Assembly: GCA_029257805.1 (NCBI GenBank)
Contig: JARIAR010000031.1
Location: 1 to 64,000 of the forward strand
Length of the DNA: 64,000 bases
Reading direction: 5' to 3'
Source: Blautia sp.
GTDB taxonomy: Bacteria > Bacillota > Clostridia > Lachnospirales > Lachnospiraceae
Shown: positions 25,647 through 35,273 of the stretch, one piece after another
Numbering within the stretch: position 1 is the stretch's first letter
Layout of the letters: each line of letters opens with the position of its first letter
Notes under the pieces: model-generated
Told to the model about the DNA's origin: nothing
Databases searched by the model: none
The model's input: only the letters and a program-made list of their open reading frames with translations
Program-made: the position numbers and the translations under genes

Positions 25647-26381
25647 ATGACATTAGGAAGTAATATTCAAAAATTGAGAAAGGAGGCACATTTGTCTCAA
25701 GAGGAATTTGCAGAGCGTTTTCATGTTACGAGACAGACCATTTCAAATTGGGAAAATTCAAAAAGTTATCCGGATTTAGAAACCATCATAAAAATCAGTG
25801 ATAGTTTTGAAATCTCCTTGGATGTTTTATTGAAGGAGGATATGACTATGGTAAAAACGATTGATAATGAAGTAAAAAGTACAAGAAAGTATGCACGAGC
25901 ATTAATAGCGATAACAGCAGTTCTGGTTTTATTAATTGGAAGCTTTGGTATCTATTCTATTGTATATGTTCATACAAAAAATAATCTGGAACATAATTTT
26001 GAAGAACAATTAAAGAATAATGATTTCTATAAAAATACATCAGGATATTATTCCATGGATTTTAAAGAAGGTATTCAATATGCAATCCCTAATCAGTCCA
26101 TGCCAGGGCTATTTGATTTCTCTCTTCATTTTCATGCAGAACAAATATGGTGTTATGTAAATTTGGGAGATGCAGAGGTAGAGATCACATGGAGTGATTA
26201 TAATGATTTTTATGCTGCGTCGATTTCACAGGATACCCATAAGGTGTTGGGGAGCACTGCCGGGTTTGAAAAAGAGGATTATTCTAATATGAAGAAACTG
26301 GGTGATGAATTAGGTATTTCAGAAAAAGAGATAACGGAAATTATTGCAAAAGGAAATGAGTTATATAAGAAATTTTATTAA
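25647..26381 (+). CDS. XRE-family regulator with a membrane anchor and extracytoplasmic domain
   Basis: 244 residues. Residues 4-60 are a Cro/CI-type helix-turn-helix (NIQKLRKEAHLSQEEFAERF, VTRQTISNWENSKSYPDLET). One membrane helix follows at about 90-112 (ALIAITAVLVLLIGSFGIYS). The remaining 130 residues, outside the membrane, match no domain I know. The build suggests a one-component sensor that couples an external signal to DNA binding. AAGGAGGT precedes the ATG by eight bases. It diverges from the dehydrogenase gene and may control it. Confidence 0.75.
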   Translation: MTLGSNIQKLRKEAHLSQEEFAERFHVTRQTISNWENSKSYPDLETIIKISDSFEISLDVLLKEDMTMVKTIDNEVKSTRKYARALIAITAVLVLLIGSFGIYSIVYVHTKNNLEHNFEEQLKNNDFYKNTSGYYSMDFKEGIQYAIPNQSMPGLFDFSLHFHAEQIWCYVNLGDAEVEITWSDYNDFYAASISQDTHKVLGSTAGFEKEDYSNMKKLGDELGISEKEITEIIAKGNELYKKFY

Positions 26382-26385
26382 GTAA

Positions 26386-26422
26386 ATGGGGACAGAGTCT
26401 GTACAGGCTCTGCCCCCATTTC
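26386..26422. terminator. Terminator between the XRE and FUSC genes
   Basis: ATGGGGACAGAGTCTGTACAG pairs with the following CTCTGCCCCCAT (to 26420) with small imperfections, then TTT. It lies between converging genes. Confidence 0.75.
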
Positions 26423-26429
26423 TATGCGT

Positions 26430-27506
26430 TTAGGAAAGACTGGTAGAAGGAGACTCTGCTGGTTTTAGTTTTGGTTCTACAAATTTATCATAGAGGAAAA
26501 TAAAACATAAACCGAAGATTAGTCCCAGAATATTATTGCATATACGCAGTAATACAGCACCGTGCACCCCGTAGAGTTCAGCGCTGATCATTAACGCACC
26601 AAAACAGTTCATAATTGTCTTATAACGATAGTTTGCACAGAATCCAAGGCATAATCCGCCAAGAGGTCCCATAAGAGAATGGAGGCTGGCAGGCATAATT
26701 TGATAAATTATAAAAAACATACCAGATCCAATGATAATACCTATAATTCTTTGCCAAAATCGTTCGGTGGCATTTGAAGTATACGGGTAGTTTGATAATA
26801 AAGAAGCACAGGCAAATCCCATCCACATAAATCGTTCTACATGGAGAAAACTACCGGCTGTTAATACAAGGCTAACGCCAATTGCCATGCGTAAGTGCCA
26901 GCGATAAACAACATTAGACAGATCGAATTTACATACGATATGATGAAAACGAACTTTTTTATGGGCATGACGATGTTTGAAGAATAAGATGGCAGCGCAA
27001 ATAATATATCCGGTGAGAGTCAGAAGTGCACGGTGAATGAATGCATTTCCTGTAACGGGATTACCGGTAAGATATACATAAGCAAAGCTATATAAACCGC
27101 CATTTCCAAACTCCGGACGCTGACAAGTCATATAAAGAATGGCAAAAAAGGAAATAAAATGTATGATAATAGCAAGAATTGGAGGAACAACTGTGACTAA
27201 AACAGGAGAAACCAATAAAAGACCTAAAGAGATTGCCAATGTTATAAGAGAATCCTGAATACAGTATTCAAAGTTTACGAAACGAATACCCAGCATAATA
27301 CAAAATAAAGCAACAGCCATCGGTGTGTTTTCTGTTCCAAATATATTTGCAAGTGATCCAATAAAAATGATGGCAAAGATGACAATTAAAATAGAACGTA
27401 ATGCCATGGCAGAAAAGAAAAACCAGCGTTCTTTTCGTGTCTGACTGTTACGTATTTTGGGTTTTAATACAGAAGGATCTAATTGTAATGCATCATAGAA
27501 ATTCAT
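26430..27506 (-). CDS. FUSC-family inner-membrane protein
   Basis: 358 residues with two blocks of about five membrane helices separated by a short cytosolic stretch (about residues 170-205), the pattern of FUSC/aromatic-acid exporter-like proteins. It is a half-size member without the large soluble domain. It starts two bases after the MarR stop and shares its promoter, so it is probably an efflux component controlled by that regulator. The substrate is unknown. Confidence 0.75.
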   Translation of the reverse strand: MNFYDALQLDPSVLKPKIRNSQTRKERWFFFSAMALRSILIVIFAIIFIGSLANIFGTENTPMAVALFCIMLGIRFVNFEYCIQDSLITLAISLGLLLVSPVLVTVVPPILAIIIHFISFFAILYMTCQRPEFGNGGLYSFAYVYLTGNPVTGNAFIHRALLTLTGYIICAAILFFKHRHAHKKVRFHHIVCKFDLSNVVYRWHLRMAIGVSLVLTAGSFLHVERFMWMGFACASLLSNYPYTSNATERFWQRIIGIIIGSGMFFIIYQIMPASLHSLMGPLGGLCLGFCANYRYKTIMNCFGALMISAELYGVHGAVLLRICNNILGLIFGLCFIFLYDKFVEPKLKPAESPSTSLS

Positions 27507-27508
27507 AA

Positions 27509-27949
27509 TTAAATTTCCTCCTTTCTTTTTGTCGGTATTTGTGTAACTGCTTTGTCAACGAGCTGCAAAAGATTTTCAAATTCAGGTCCCATCAGCCGCC
27601 ATAAGTCATAAAAAGGCTGTAAAATGTTTTCGTAACCTTTACGCAGTTCTGTAAGACCGGTATCTGTAAGAGAAAGAGCATAGCTGCGTTCGTCCAGAGG
27701 ATGCTTCTTTCGGCGGATACAATCTTTTTCATATAAATTTTTTAAACATCGGCTGACGGCTTCCTTTTTCATGCCGCTGCATCGGCTAAGAGAAAGGGGG
27801 GTATTTTCTTCCGGATGAAGATAGAGCCATGCCAACAGTTCGCATTCACTGGTTGTAAGACTGGCGTGTTTGGGAGACAGCAAGATTCGTGAAAATTTTT
27901 GAAGCTGCTGCTGATAATGTACCATTTCAATCCAATGTATTTCGGACAA
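27509..27949 (-). CDS. MarR-family transcription regulator
   Basis: 146 residues, a winged-helix MarR fold: LTTSECELLAWLYLHPE, LSRCSGMKKEAVSRCLKNL as recognition helix region, and the wing KHPLDERSYALSLTDTG. The start is TTG at 27949, set by GGAGGTGA seven bases upstream; the first ATG is 24 bases further in. Its promoter is covered by a near-perfect palindrome, which points to autorepression and control of the FUSC gene behind it. Confidence 0.85.
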   Translation of the reverse strand: MSEIHWIEMVHYQQQLQKFSRILLSPKHASLTTSECELLAWLYLHPEENTPLSLSRCSGMKKEAVSRCLKNLYEKDCIRRKKHPLDERSYALSLTDTGLTELRKGYENILQPFYDLWRLMGPEFENLLQLVDKAVTQIPTKRKEEI

Positions 27950-27965
27950 AATAAAATCACCTCCA

Positions 27966-28011
27966 TATGATTAACGGGGTTAATTATATATCGGGTAAAA
28001 TAGATTGTCAA
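27966..28011 (-). promoter_or_regulatory. Consensus promoter with overlapping MarR-type operator
   Basis: On the minus strand TTGACA (28011-28006) and TATAAT (27988-27983) are 17 bp apart, a perfect consensus promoter. The palindrome at 27966-27988 (core ATTAAC-GGG-GTTAAT, ten-base arms with one mismatch) covers the -10 box and start region, ideal for repression by the adjacent MarR protein. Confidence 0.75.
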
Positions 28012-28124
28012 GTGTGGACAGGAAGATTTATCATGGAAAAATTCATAAAAAATGTATGGAAAAAAAAACAAAATTAGATTTTTCAGGTACAGAATTGTAT
28101 AAAATTCAATACAGGGCGCAAAAT

Positions 28125-28177
28125 TGGCAAATATATGCCATTTTTTGTTTGTCTTTTATTTAACAGGATGTTATACT
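28125..28177 (+). promoter_or_regulatory. pflB promoter with upstream inverted repeat
   Basis: TTGTCT (28149-28154) and TATACT (28172-28177) with a 17-bp spacer lie about 55 bases before the pflB ATG. Just upstream is TGGCA-N6-TGCCA (28125-28140), which may be a regulator site or the end of an upstream transcript, since six T follow it. Confidence 0.6.
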
Positions 28178-28231
28178 GTGCTCATGAAACAGAAAACATA
28201 TTGATAGATAATAATTGAAGGAGGAGCAATC

Positions 28232-30484
28232 ATGGTAAACCGTGAACAGTGGAATGGATTTAAAAGTGGAAATTGGCAGGCATCTGTCGATGTACGTGAT
28301 TTTATTCAGTGTAATTATACACCATATGATGGTGATGCATCATTCTTAGAGGGACCAACAGAAGCAACAGACAAATTATGGGGAAAACTGCAGGAACTGC
28401 AGAAAGAAGAGCGTGCAAAAGGCGGCGTTCTTGATATGGAAACAGAAGTAGTATCCGGTCTTACAGCATATGGTCCTGGATATATTGACGAAAGCATGAA
28501 AGATCTGGAAACCGTTGTAGGTCTTCAGACTGACAAACCTCTGAAAAGAGCGTTTATGCCATATGGTGGAATCAACATGGCAGAAAAAGCATGCACAACT
28601 TATGGTTATCAGCCAAGTGAAAAACTTCATGAGATTTTCACAAAATATCATAAAACACATAACCAGGGTGTATTTGATATCTATACACCAGAAATGAAAA
28701 AAGCACGTCATAACAAAATTATTACAGGTCTTCCGGATACATACGGCAGAGGTCGTATTGTAGGCGATTACCGTCGTGTGGCTCTGTACGGAATTGACTT
28801 CCTGATCGAAAAGAAACAGTATGATTTTGAACGTTATGCAAGACACGGCATGAAAGGAACAGATTTCCGTCTTCGTGAAGAAATTGCAGACCAGATTCGT
28901 GCACTGAACGAAATGAAAGAAATGGCAGCTTCTTATGGCTTCGATATTTCTCAGCCTGCAAAAGATGCAAGAGAAGCAGCACAGTGGTTATACTTCGGAT
29001 ACCTTGCAGCAATCAAAACACAGAATGGTGCAGCAATGAGTGTTGGCCGTATCTCTACTTTCCTTGATATTTATATGGAAAGAGATCTTAAGAACGGTAC
29101 TCTTACAGAAAAAGAAGCACAGGAACTTGTAGACCATATGGTTATGAAATTCAGAATGGTAAAATTTGCACGAGTTCCTTCTTATAATGAATTGTTCTCC
29201 GGTGACCCGGTATGGGCAACTCTTGAAGTTGCTGGTCTTGGACAGGATGGACGTTCAATGGTAACAAAGAACGATTACCGTTTCCTGCATACACTGGAAA
29301 ACATGGGACCGTCTCCAGAACCGAACCTGACAGTTCTTTATTCTTCCAGACTGCCTGAAAACTTTAAGAAATATGCATCTCTGATTTCTGTTACAACAAG
29401 TTCCATCCAGTATGAGAACGATGATGTAATGCGTCCGGTATGGGGAGATGATTACAGCATTTGCTGCTGTGTATCTGCTACACAGACTGGTAAAGAAATC
29501 CAGTTCTTCGGTGCACGTGCAAACCTTGCAAAATGCCTTCTTTACGCTATCAATGGCGGTGTTGATGAAAAAACAAAAGTACAGGTAGGACCGGCATACC
29601 GTCCGATCACTTCCGAATACCTTGATTTTGAAGAAGTAATGGAACGTTATGATGAAATGATGGATTGGCTTGCTAAACTGTATGTAGATACTCTGAACAT
29701 GATCCATTACATGCATGACAAATATTATTATGAAGCTGCTGAAATGGCACTTATTGACACAGATGTAAGACGTACATTTGCTACAGGAATCGCTGGATTC
29801 TCACATGTAGTAGACTCTTTAAGCGCAATTAAATATGCAAAAGTAAAAGTAATCCGTGATGAAGATGGTGTTGCAGTAGACTTTGAAACAGAGGGAGAAT
29901 TCCCAAGATACGGAAACGATGATGACCGTGCAGATGATCTTGCAATTGCACTCTTAAAGAAATTCATGCATAAGCTGAATAAATGCCATACATACAGAGA
30001 TTCTGAGCCAACAACTTCCATTCTTACAATTACATCTAATGTTGTATATGGTAAAGCAACTGGAAGCCTTCCGGATGGAAGAAAACTTGGAGAGCCTCTG
30101 GCACCAGGAGCAAACCCATCTTATGGAGCAGAAAAGAATGGTCTTCTTGCATCTCTGAACTCTGTTGCAAAACTTCCATATGAACTGGCACTGGATGGTA
30201 TTTCTAATACACAGACAATCAGCCCAGGAGCACTTGGACACAGTGATGAAGAACGTACAGATAACCTGGTAAATGTACTTGACGGATACTTTGATCAGGG
30301 CGCACATCACCTGAATGTAAACGTATTTGGAACAGAAAAACTGATCGATGCTATGAATCATCCGGAAAAACCAGAATATGCAAACTTTACAATTCGTGTA
30401 TCCGGATACGCTGTAAAATTCATTGACCTGACACGTGAACAGCAGTTGGATGTTATTTCCAGAACCTGCCACGAGTCTATGTAA
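28232..30484 (+). CDS. pflB: Formate C-acetyltransferase (pyruvate formate-lyase)
   Basis: 750 residues, the normal length. This glycyl-radical enzyme turns pyruvate and CoA into acetyl-CoA and formate under anoxia. The two catalytic cysteines lie within [12 protein letters not shown], and the radical glycine is Gly725 in RVSGYAVKF near the C-terminus. GGAGGAG precedes the ATG. Codon use is strongly biased to a preferred set (CTT, GGT, CGT), indicating high expression. The activase gene follows 17 bases later. Confidence 0.97.
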   Translation: MVNREQWNGFKSGNWQASVDVRDFIQCNYTPYDGDASFLEGPTEATDKLWGKLQELQKEERAKGGVLDMETEVVSGLTAYGPGYIDESMKDLETVVGLQTDKPLKRAFMPYGGINMAEKACTTYGYQPSEKLHEIFTKYHKTHNQGVFDIYTPEMKKARHNKIITGLPDTYGRGRIVGDYRRVALYGIDFLIEKKQYDFERYARHGMKGTDFRLREEIADQIRALNEMKEMAASYGFDISQPAKDAREAAQWLYFGYLAAIKTQNGAAMSVGRISTFLDIYMERDLKNGTLTEKEAQELVDHMVMKFRMVKFARVPSYNELFSGDPVWATLEVAGLGQDGRSMVTKNDYRFLHTLENMGPSPEPNLTVLYSSRLPENFKKYASLISVTTSSIQYENDDVMRPVWGDDYSICCCVSATQTGKEIQFFGARANLAKCLLYAINGGVDEKTKVQVGPAYRPITSEYLDFEEVMERYDEMMDWLAKLYVDTLNMIHYMHDKYYYEAAEMALIDTDVRRTFATGIAGFSHVVDSLSAIKYAKVKVIRDEDGVAVDFETEGEFPRYGNDDDRADDLAIALLKKFMHKLNKCHTYRDSEPTTSILTITSNVVYGKATGSLPDGRKLGEPLAPGANPSYGAEKNGLLASLNSVAKLPYELALDGISNTQTISPGALGHSDEERTDNLVNVLDGYFDQGAHHLNVNVFGTEKLIDAMNHPEKPEYANFTIRVSGYAVKFIDLTREQQLDVISRTCHESM

Positions 30485-30501
30485 GAATTAAGAGGGAACA
30501 T

Positions 30502-31257
30502 ATGGCAGAAGTAAAAGAAGTGGCAGGATATGTGCATTCTCTGGAAAGCTTTGGCTCTGTAGACGGGCCAGGTGTAAGATTTGTGATTTTTCTGGCAGGC
30601 TGCAGCATGCGCTGCCAGTTCTGCCACAACCCGGATACCTGGAAAATGGAGACCGGAACAAAGTATGCACCGGAGGAACTTCTTAAGAAGGCAGTCCGTT
30701 ATCGGTCATATTGGGGAGAAGAAGGTGGAATCACGGTAACAGGTGGAGAGCCTCTTCTTCAGATTGATTTTCTTATTGAATTGTTCCGTGAAGCAAAAAA
30801 ACAGGGGATTCATACAACAATTGATACAAGTGGCAATCCTTTTACGAAAACAGGAAGTTTCTTTGAAAAATTCCAGGAATTAATGAAATATACAGATCTT
30901 GTGATGCTGGATATTAAACACATGAATGAAGAAGCTCATAAAAAGCTTACTGGTAAGACTAATGCAAATATATTAGAACTTGCCCGTTATCTGGACGAAA
31001 TAAAGAAACCGGTGTGGATTCGTCATGTACTTGTACCGGAGCGTACAGATTATGATGAAGCGTTATGGGAACTTTCAGATTTTATCCATTCTCTGCATAA
31101 TGTAGAAAAGGTGGAAGTTTTACCATATCATACCCTTGGGGCATATAAATGGAAAGAACTTGGAATTACTTATCAGCTGGAAGGGATTGATCCTCCAGAG
31201 AAGTCAAGGATAGAGAATGCAGAAAAGATTCTTCATACGGACAGAGTGAATAAGTAA
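30502..31257 (+). CDS. pflA: Pyruvate formate-lyase activating enzyme
   Basis: 251 residues, a radical SAM enzyme that installs the glycyl radical in PflB. The [4Fe-4S]/SAM motif is CSMRCQFCHNPDTW (C-x3-C-x2-C). The Gly-rich SAM segment is TVTGGEPLLQ, and the C-terminal part has VLPYHTLGAYKWKELG. No extra ferredoxin insert is present, as expected for PflA. AGAGGG precedes the ATG. It is co-transcribed with pflB. Confidence 0.95.
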   Translation: MAEVKEVAGYVHSLESFGSVDGPGVRFVIFLAGCSMRCQFCHNPDTWKMETGTKYAPEELLKKAVRYRSYWGEEGGITVTGGEPLLQIDFLIELFREAKKQGIHTTIDTSGNPFTKTGSFFEKFQELMKYTDLVMLDIKHMNEEAHKKLTGKTNANILELARYLDEIKKPVWIRHVLVPERTDYDEALWELSDFIHSLHNVEKVEVLPYHTLGAYKWKELGITYQLEGIDPPEKSRIENAEKILHTDRVNK

Positions 31258-31272
31258 ACCGAAAAATATTAA

Positions 31273-31310
31273 AAAACAGCAGCAGGGCAAATTGCCATGC
31301 TGCTGTTTTT
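31273..31310 (+). terminator. Terminator of pflB-pflA
   Basis: AAAACAGCAGCA and TGCTGCTGTTTT enclose an inner GGCAA/TTGCC stem and end in TTTTT. Strong and symmetric, so it may also serve the converging chromate-type transporter genes. Confidence 0.85.
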
Positions 31311-31398
31311 GTTGTGCATACGAATCCGTTTTTGTTCTAAACATACTCAAACCGTGAGAATTCGTCTTGCTTTTGAACAGAGCTTATTAAGTGAACAG

Positions 31399-31980
31399 TT
31401 AAAACAGATTTATAGTTAAATATGCCATTGTTCCCACGATGCCGGAGCCAAAAATAATCTTCACAGCACTCATTTTTTCTTTGTATTTTCTAAGAAGAAA
31501 CAGACATATAAAAAAGAGAATAAATTCTACAGGCTTAAATGCATATAAATCCACACTGTCTGGATTTGCATTAAATAATGCAAGTACAAGAATGGAAATG
31601 CCTGCAGATCCAATTAAGGCGACAACTGCCGGGCGAAGGGCGGCAAGCACTTTTTGTACCCCGGAAAAAGAACGATATTTGTAGTAAAAATAAGCAAGTG
31701 TAAGGCAAATAATAAAGGAAGGAATGATACATCCTAATGTACATAAAAGCGCACCGCCTATTCCGGCAAGACGTGTACCTACAAAAGTAGAAGAATTGAT
31801 AGAAATAGGTCCCGGTGTCATTTCTGCAATGGTAATAAGATCGGAAAATTCCTCCATTTGCATAAGCCCGTGGATATTGACAATTTGTTCCTGAATCAAA
31901 GGAATGGCTGCATATCCGCCTCCTACTGAGAAGAGGCCGACCTGCATAAAGGCGAAAAATAATTTAATCAGAAGTGTCAT
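31399..31980 (-). CDS. Chromate transporter family protein (half-size, second subunit)
   Basis: 193 residues, a single ChrA-type domain: FMQVGLFSVGGGYAAIPLIQ at the start, EMTPGPISINSSTFVGTRLAG in the middle, then four further hydrophobic helices. Full-length ChrA has two such domains in one chain; here they are separate genes that should form a heterodimer. The natural substrate in gut anaerobes is unknown and chromate is only the family name. Its 5' end overlaps the upstream half-gene by 17 bases, and AAGGAG lies inside that gene. Confidence 0.85.
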   Translation of the reverse strand: MTLLIKLFFAFMQVGLFSVGGGYAAIPLIQEQIVNIHGLMQMEEFSDLITIAEMTPGPISINSSTFVGTRLAGIGGALLCTLGCIIPSFIICLTLAYFYYKYRSFSGVQKVLAALRPAVVALIGSAGISILVLALFNANPDSVDLYAFKPVEFILFFICLFLLRKYKEKMSAVKIIFGSGIVGTMAYLTINLF

Positions 31981-32560
31981 TTGTTAATGCTCCTTTCGTT
32001 ACGATCACATCATAAATGGCATCCGCTATACCAATGGCAAGACAGATTAAAATAATATACATGGCACCAACACCGCAGAAACAGGTTGCAATAAACGCAA
32101 CTGCCATAAGAAAGATATGAAATACAGAGCGACTGTTCCATACATTTTTCGCAAGATCCCATGTTACGTCAAGAATAACAGCAGCCACTCCGGCTCTCAT
32201 AACCTGAAGCGCAATAGAAATATAGGGATTTTCACGAAATTGTGTGTAAAATACACTGATAACAGAAATGATCATCATTGGTGGAAGGATTGTTCCTAAA
32301 ACTGCCACCATGGAACCGATAATTCCGCTCATGCGATATCCGATAATAACTGATGCATTTACCGGAAGCGGACCTGGAGAAGACTGTGTAATGGCAGTTA
32401 TGTCAAGCATTTCATCTTCATCAAGCCATTTTAATTCTTCTACAAATTTTTTGTTCATAAGAGAAACGATTACGAATCCGCCTCCAAATGTACAGGAACT
32501 TAAAGCAAACATAGATTTGAATAAAATCCATAGTGTTTTTGGATTTATGTTTTTTCTCAC
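31964..32560 (-). CDS. Chromate transporter family protein (half-size, first subunit)
   Basis: 198 residues, the partner ChrA half: MFALSSCTFGGGFVIVSLM, then ITQSSPGPLPVNASVIIGYR, then membrane helices. The start is GTG at 32560 with GGAGG seven bases upstream; no ATG is nearby. It is transcribed with the second half from a promoter at 32592-32620. Confidence 0.84.
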   Translation of the reverse strand: MRKNINPKTLWILFKSMFALSSCTFGGGFVIVSLMNKKFVEELKWLDEDEMLDITAITQSSPGPLPVNASVIIGYRMSGIIGSMVAVLGTILPPMMIISVISVFYTQFRENPYISIALQVMRAGVAAVILDVTWDLAKNVWNSRSVFHIFLMAVAFIATCFCGVGAMYIILICLAIGIADAIYDVIVTKGALTNDTSD

Positions 32561-32591
32561 TGAAAAACCTCCTTTTTTTCATTCACGAACA

Positions 32592-32620
32592 ATAATAGAA
32601 CATTTTAAGTATAATGTAAA
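32592..32620 (-). promoter_or_regulatory. Promoter of the split chromate-type transporter
   Basis: Minus-strand TTTACA (32620-32615) and TATTAT (32597-32592) with a 17-bp spacer, about 35 bases before the GTG start. Confidence 0.6.
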
Positions 32621-32737
32621 ATAATCATACTTTATTTTATCATAAATATAAATTATGTATTTTCGGAGACGTCATAGGAAAAGATTGTGAAAAGAATATA
32701 AAATTTAAGTTTAGATTACAGACAATGGAAAAAACTA

Positions 32738-32746
32738 TGGTATAAT
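32738..32746 (+). promoter_or_regulatory. Extended -10 promoter of the DUF1002 gene
   Basis: TGGTATAAT with TATAAT at 32741-32746. The surrounding TATGGTATAATA is nearly the same as at the other extended -10 near 16778. Confidence 0.5.
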
Positions 32747-32813
32747 ACAAGCACCGGATGCTTATAAGAAGCGGTAATTCGGAGAAGAGATTTCAAAAAA
32801 GGAGTATGAAAAT

Positions 32814-34337
32814 ATGAGGAAAAAGAAATTACTGGGTGCAGTTCTTTTAAGTGCATGCCTGAGTGTAGGCAGCGTTGTTCCGGCAATGGCAGACGGAATG
32901 CGCGTAGTGACCTTGGGAGCAGATCTGACAGATGCACAGAAGCAGACTATGATGAAATATTTTAAAGTTAATTCCAATGAAGTACAGGTTCTTACCATAA
33001 CAAATGCGGATGAAAGAAAACATTTAAGTTCTTATGTGCCGTTGGAGCAGATTGGAACAAGAACGGTAAGTTGTGCATATGTAAAGCCAACACAGTCAGG
33101 TGGAATCAAGGTCAGAACTGCAAATTTAAACTGGGTAAGCGGCAATATGATCGCAACAACTCTTTCTACATCAGGTGTGAAAAACTGTGAGGTTGTAGCA
33201 GCCTGCCCGTTTGAAGTATCTGGAACAGGTGCACTTACCGGAATTCAGATGGCTTATGAAGCAGCCAGTGGAGAAAAGCTGGATGAGACTAAAAAAGAGC
33301 TTGCAACAGAAGAAATGGTAGTAACTGGAAATCTTGCAGATCAGGTTGGAAAAAATGATGCTACGACTGTTATGAATCAGGCGAAAATGGAGATTATTCA
33401 GAACGGTGTGCAGAATGCAGATGAGATTTATAATATTGTATTTAACATTGCACAGCAGAATAATATCACAATTAATTCAGAGCAAATGGATAAGATCGTA
33501 GATCTTTTAGAGCAGATTGCACAGCAAAATTACAATTATTCTGACATGCAGGAAACTTTGGAGCATGTAGAAGAAAATGTTAATGGAGAAAGCGGCGGAA
33601 CAGAAGAAAATGAGTCAGAAGTGGCTGATGAAGACAGTATTCTGAACGATGTGGATGAAAGCGTTCTTGGGGAAGATGTTCATACAAGTTCTACAGAAGA
33701 GCCTATGGTAGAGGAAGATCCGAGTGTAGAAAAAGAGCCGGAAAAAAATGAAGATGGTGTGGTAGAGGAAATGCCAGATGGAGAATACGAAGAAAAAGAT
33801 ACAGAACTTCCGGCATTAAGTGAACAGGCACAGTCTCAGTATGATCTTCTTCATTCCTTCTGTCTGGGTGAATATCAGGCGGATGCAGCGGCACTTCAGA
33901 ATGCTATGGGAGAAGACTTCCATCCATCCGTTACTCTGGATATGGAGACAGGCAAAAAACTTTCCAAGAAAGTGGAAGATGCATACTATAAAATTCTTGC
34001 AGAAGGAACAGATTCTTACATTCCAACAGGGGAAGAAGTATATATGAATCTGGAACTGAACGCAATGAATGACAGTCTGAAGAAAATCTTCCATATTGAC
34101 CAGACGGAAGCTGCAGAAGATATGCAGGAAACAGAAGAGGATATTCTTGCCAATGTGTCAGCAGAAGATAAAGAGCTTCTTTATAAAGATACTCTGAAGT
34201 TTTTTGAACATCTTTACGGAGAAAATACAGATACATCTGCAGAAGCACAAAATACAGAAGGTACGGAAACACCGGAACAGACAACAGAAGAATCTGCAAT
34301 TCCGGATGCAACAGAAGAGACTTTTCCAACTGAATAA
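32814..34337 (+). CDS. Secreted DUF1002 protein with long acidic C-terminal region
   Basis: 507 residues. A Sec signal peptide (KKKLLGAVLLSACLSVGS, cleavage near PAMA-DG) leads into a DUF1002 domain at about residues 27-255 (VVTLGADLTDAQKQTMMKYF, LNWVSGNMIATTLSTSGVKN). This is followed by a low-complexity Glu/Asp/Thr-rich segment, a second helical region (about 340-450) and another acidic tail. Function is unknown; DUF1002 proteins are found mainly in Firmicutes. It is a single-gene unit bounded by its own promoter and terminator. Confidence 0.8.
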   Translation: MRKKKLLGAVLLSACLSVGSVVPAMADGMRVVTLGADLTDAQKQTMMKYFKVNSNEVQVLTITNADERKHLSSYVPLEQIGTRTVSCAYVKPTQSGGIKVRTANLNWVSGNMIATTLSTSGVKNCEVVAACPFEVSGTGALTGIQMAYEAASGEKLDETKKELATEEMVVTGNLADQVGKNDATTVMNQAKMEIIQNGVQNADEIYNIVFNIAQQNNITINSEQMDKIVDLLEQIAQQNYNYSDMQETLEHVEENVNGESGGTEENESEVADEDSILNDVDESVLGEDVHTSSTEEPMVEEDPSVEKEPEKNEDGVVEEMPDGEYEEKDTELPALSEQAQSQYDLLHSFCLGEYQADAAALQNAMGEDFHPSVTLDMETGKKLSKKVEDAYYKILAEGTDSYIPTGEEVYMNLELNAMNDSLKKIFHIDQTEAAEDMQETEEDILANVSAEDKELLYKDTLKFFEHLYGENTDTSAEAQNTEGTETPEQTTEESAIPDATEETFPTE

Positions 34338-34350
34338 GGAATAAAGGAAC

Positions 34351-34390
34351 AAAAAAGAGAATGGCATGATCTGTCATTCTCTTTTTTTTT
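34351..34390 (+). terminator. Terminator of the DUF1002 gene
   Basis: AAAAAAGAGAATG (34351-34363) pairs with CATTCTCTTTTTT (34375-34387), followed by more T. Confidence 0.88.
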
Positions 34391-34468
34391 ATGTGTAATG
34401 TGTCCATTGTGAAGTGGAATCTGAAGGAAGTTGGAGGTAAATAAAATAATTAGGTATCTCCTATCCGA

Positions 34469-35071
34469 TCAGGCCTGCTTGGTTTTGATTTTAATGATCT
34501 GCATCCGTATGAGTGCCGGGCGAACTGCGTTATAAAGGAAACCAACAAGGATAACGGATACAATAGCATTGATAAAAGTTGCGACTGCGCTCATTTTTGC
34601 AAGTGCATCTGCCAACTGCTGTGGCTGTCCGAGAATATATTGTTTATAGAAATATCCTACAATCGGATCTGCAACAACATTAAAAGCCAGTCCTGCAATG
34701 GAAGCCAGGATGCTCCATTTAAAGACATATTTTTTGTCATTGCTTTCGTTAATGTGGGCAATTTTATGTGCAACGAATCCTGTGATCAGTCCGATACAAA
34801 GCTTCAGGACAAAGGTTTTGGGAGCAACTGTGATGTAGACCGGATCCATAATGTCTGCAATTGTCATACCAATGGCTCCTGCCAGACCACCGTACCAGCC
34901 TCCCAGAAGAAGTGCTCCCATAACGCAAAAAGCGTTTCCTATATGAAGGGAAGTTGCATCGCCTCCAGGGACAGGAATCTTTATTTGCAAGAATGTAAAA
35001 GAGACAAAACAGAGAGCTGCTAACAATGCAGTTTCTGCCAGTTTGATAAGTGTTTCGTTTTGTTTGTTCAT
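34469..35071 (-). CDS. ECF transporter S component (vitamin-type substrate binder)
   Basis: 200 residues with about six membrane helices. The pattern GGDATSLHIGNAFCVMGALL, GGLAGAIGMTIADIMDP and PKTFVLKLCIG matches the PF07155-type S components of energy-coupling factor transporters. These bind a vitamin or related compound and work with shared EcfA/A'/T proteins encoded elsewhere. The substrate cannot be assigned and no riboswitch was found in its leader. It is monocistronic. Confidence 0.82.
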   Translation of the reverse strand: MNKQNETLIKLAETALLAALCFVSFTFLQIKIPVPGGDATSLHIGNAFCVMGALLLGGWYGGLAGAIGMTIADIMDPVYITVAPKTFVLKLCIGLITGFVAHKIAHINESNDKKYVFKWSILASIAGLAFNVVADPIVGYFYKQYILGQPQQLADALAKMSAVATFINAIVSVILVGFLYNAVRPALIRMQIIKIKTKQA

Positions 35072-35105
35072 ATTTTTTCACTGCCTTTCTTCAACTGTTA
35101 CTCTT

Positions 35106-35134
35106 ATCATATGTGGAAACTGTACTTCTTTCAA
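35106..35134 (-). promoter_or_regulatory. Promoter of the ECF S-component gene
   Basis: Minus-strand TTGAAA (35134-35129) and TATGAT (35111-35106) with a 17-bp spacer, about 35 bases before the ATG. Confidence 0.6.
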
Positions 35135-35273
35135 TATCCAATTTTTATTATTTTTATAAGGACAGTTTTGCGGAAAACAGGATGTTACATATGAACTTTT
35201 TGTGTATTACTGGAAAATCCATATTAACTGTGATAAAATATATCCTAAATTCTAAAACAAAGGAGAATGCCCA

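Noticed and set aside
31399-32560. Frameshifted full-length chromate transporter
   Set aside because: Each half starts with its own ribosome binding site and a complete domain; paired half-size ChrA genes are a normal arrangement.
35072-35273. Riboswitch in front of the ECF S-component gene
   Set aside because: Looked for FMN, TPP, B12 and preQ1 motifs in the 200-base leader; none was seen, only a sigma-type promoter.
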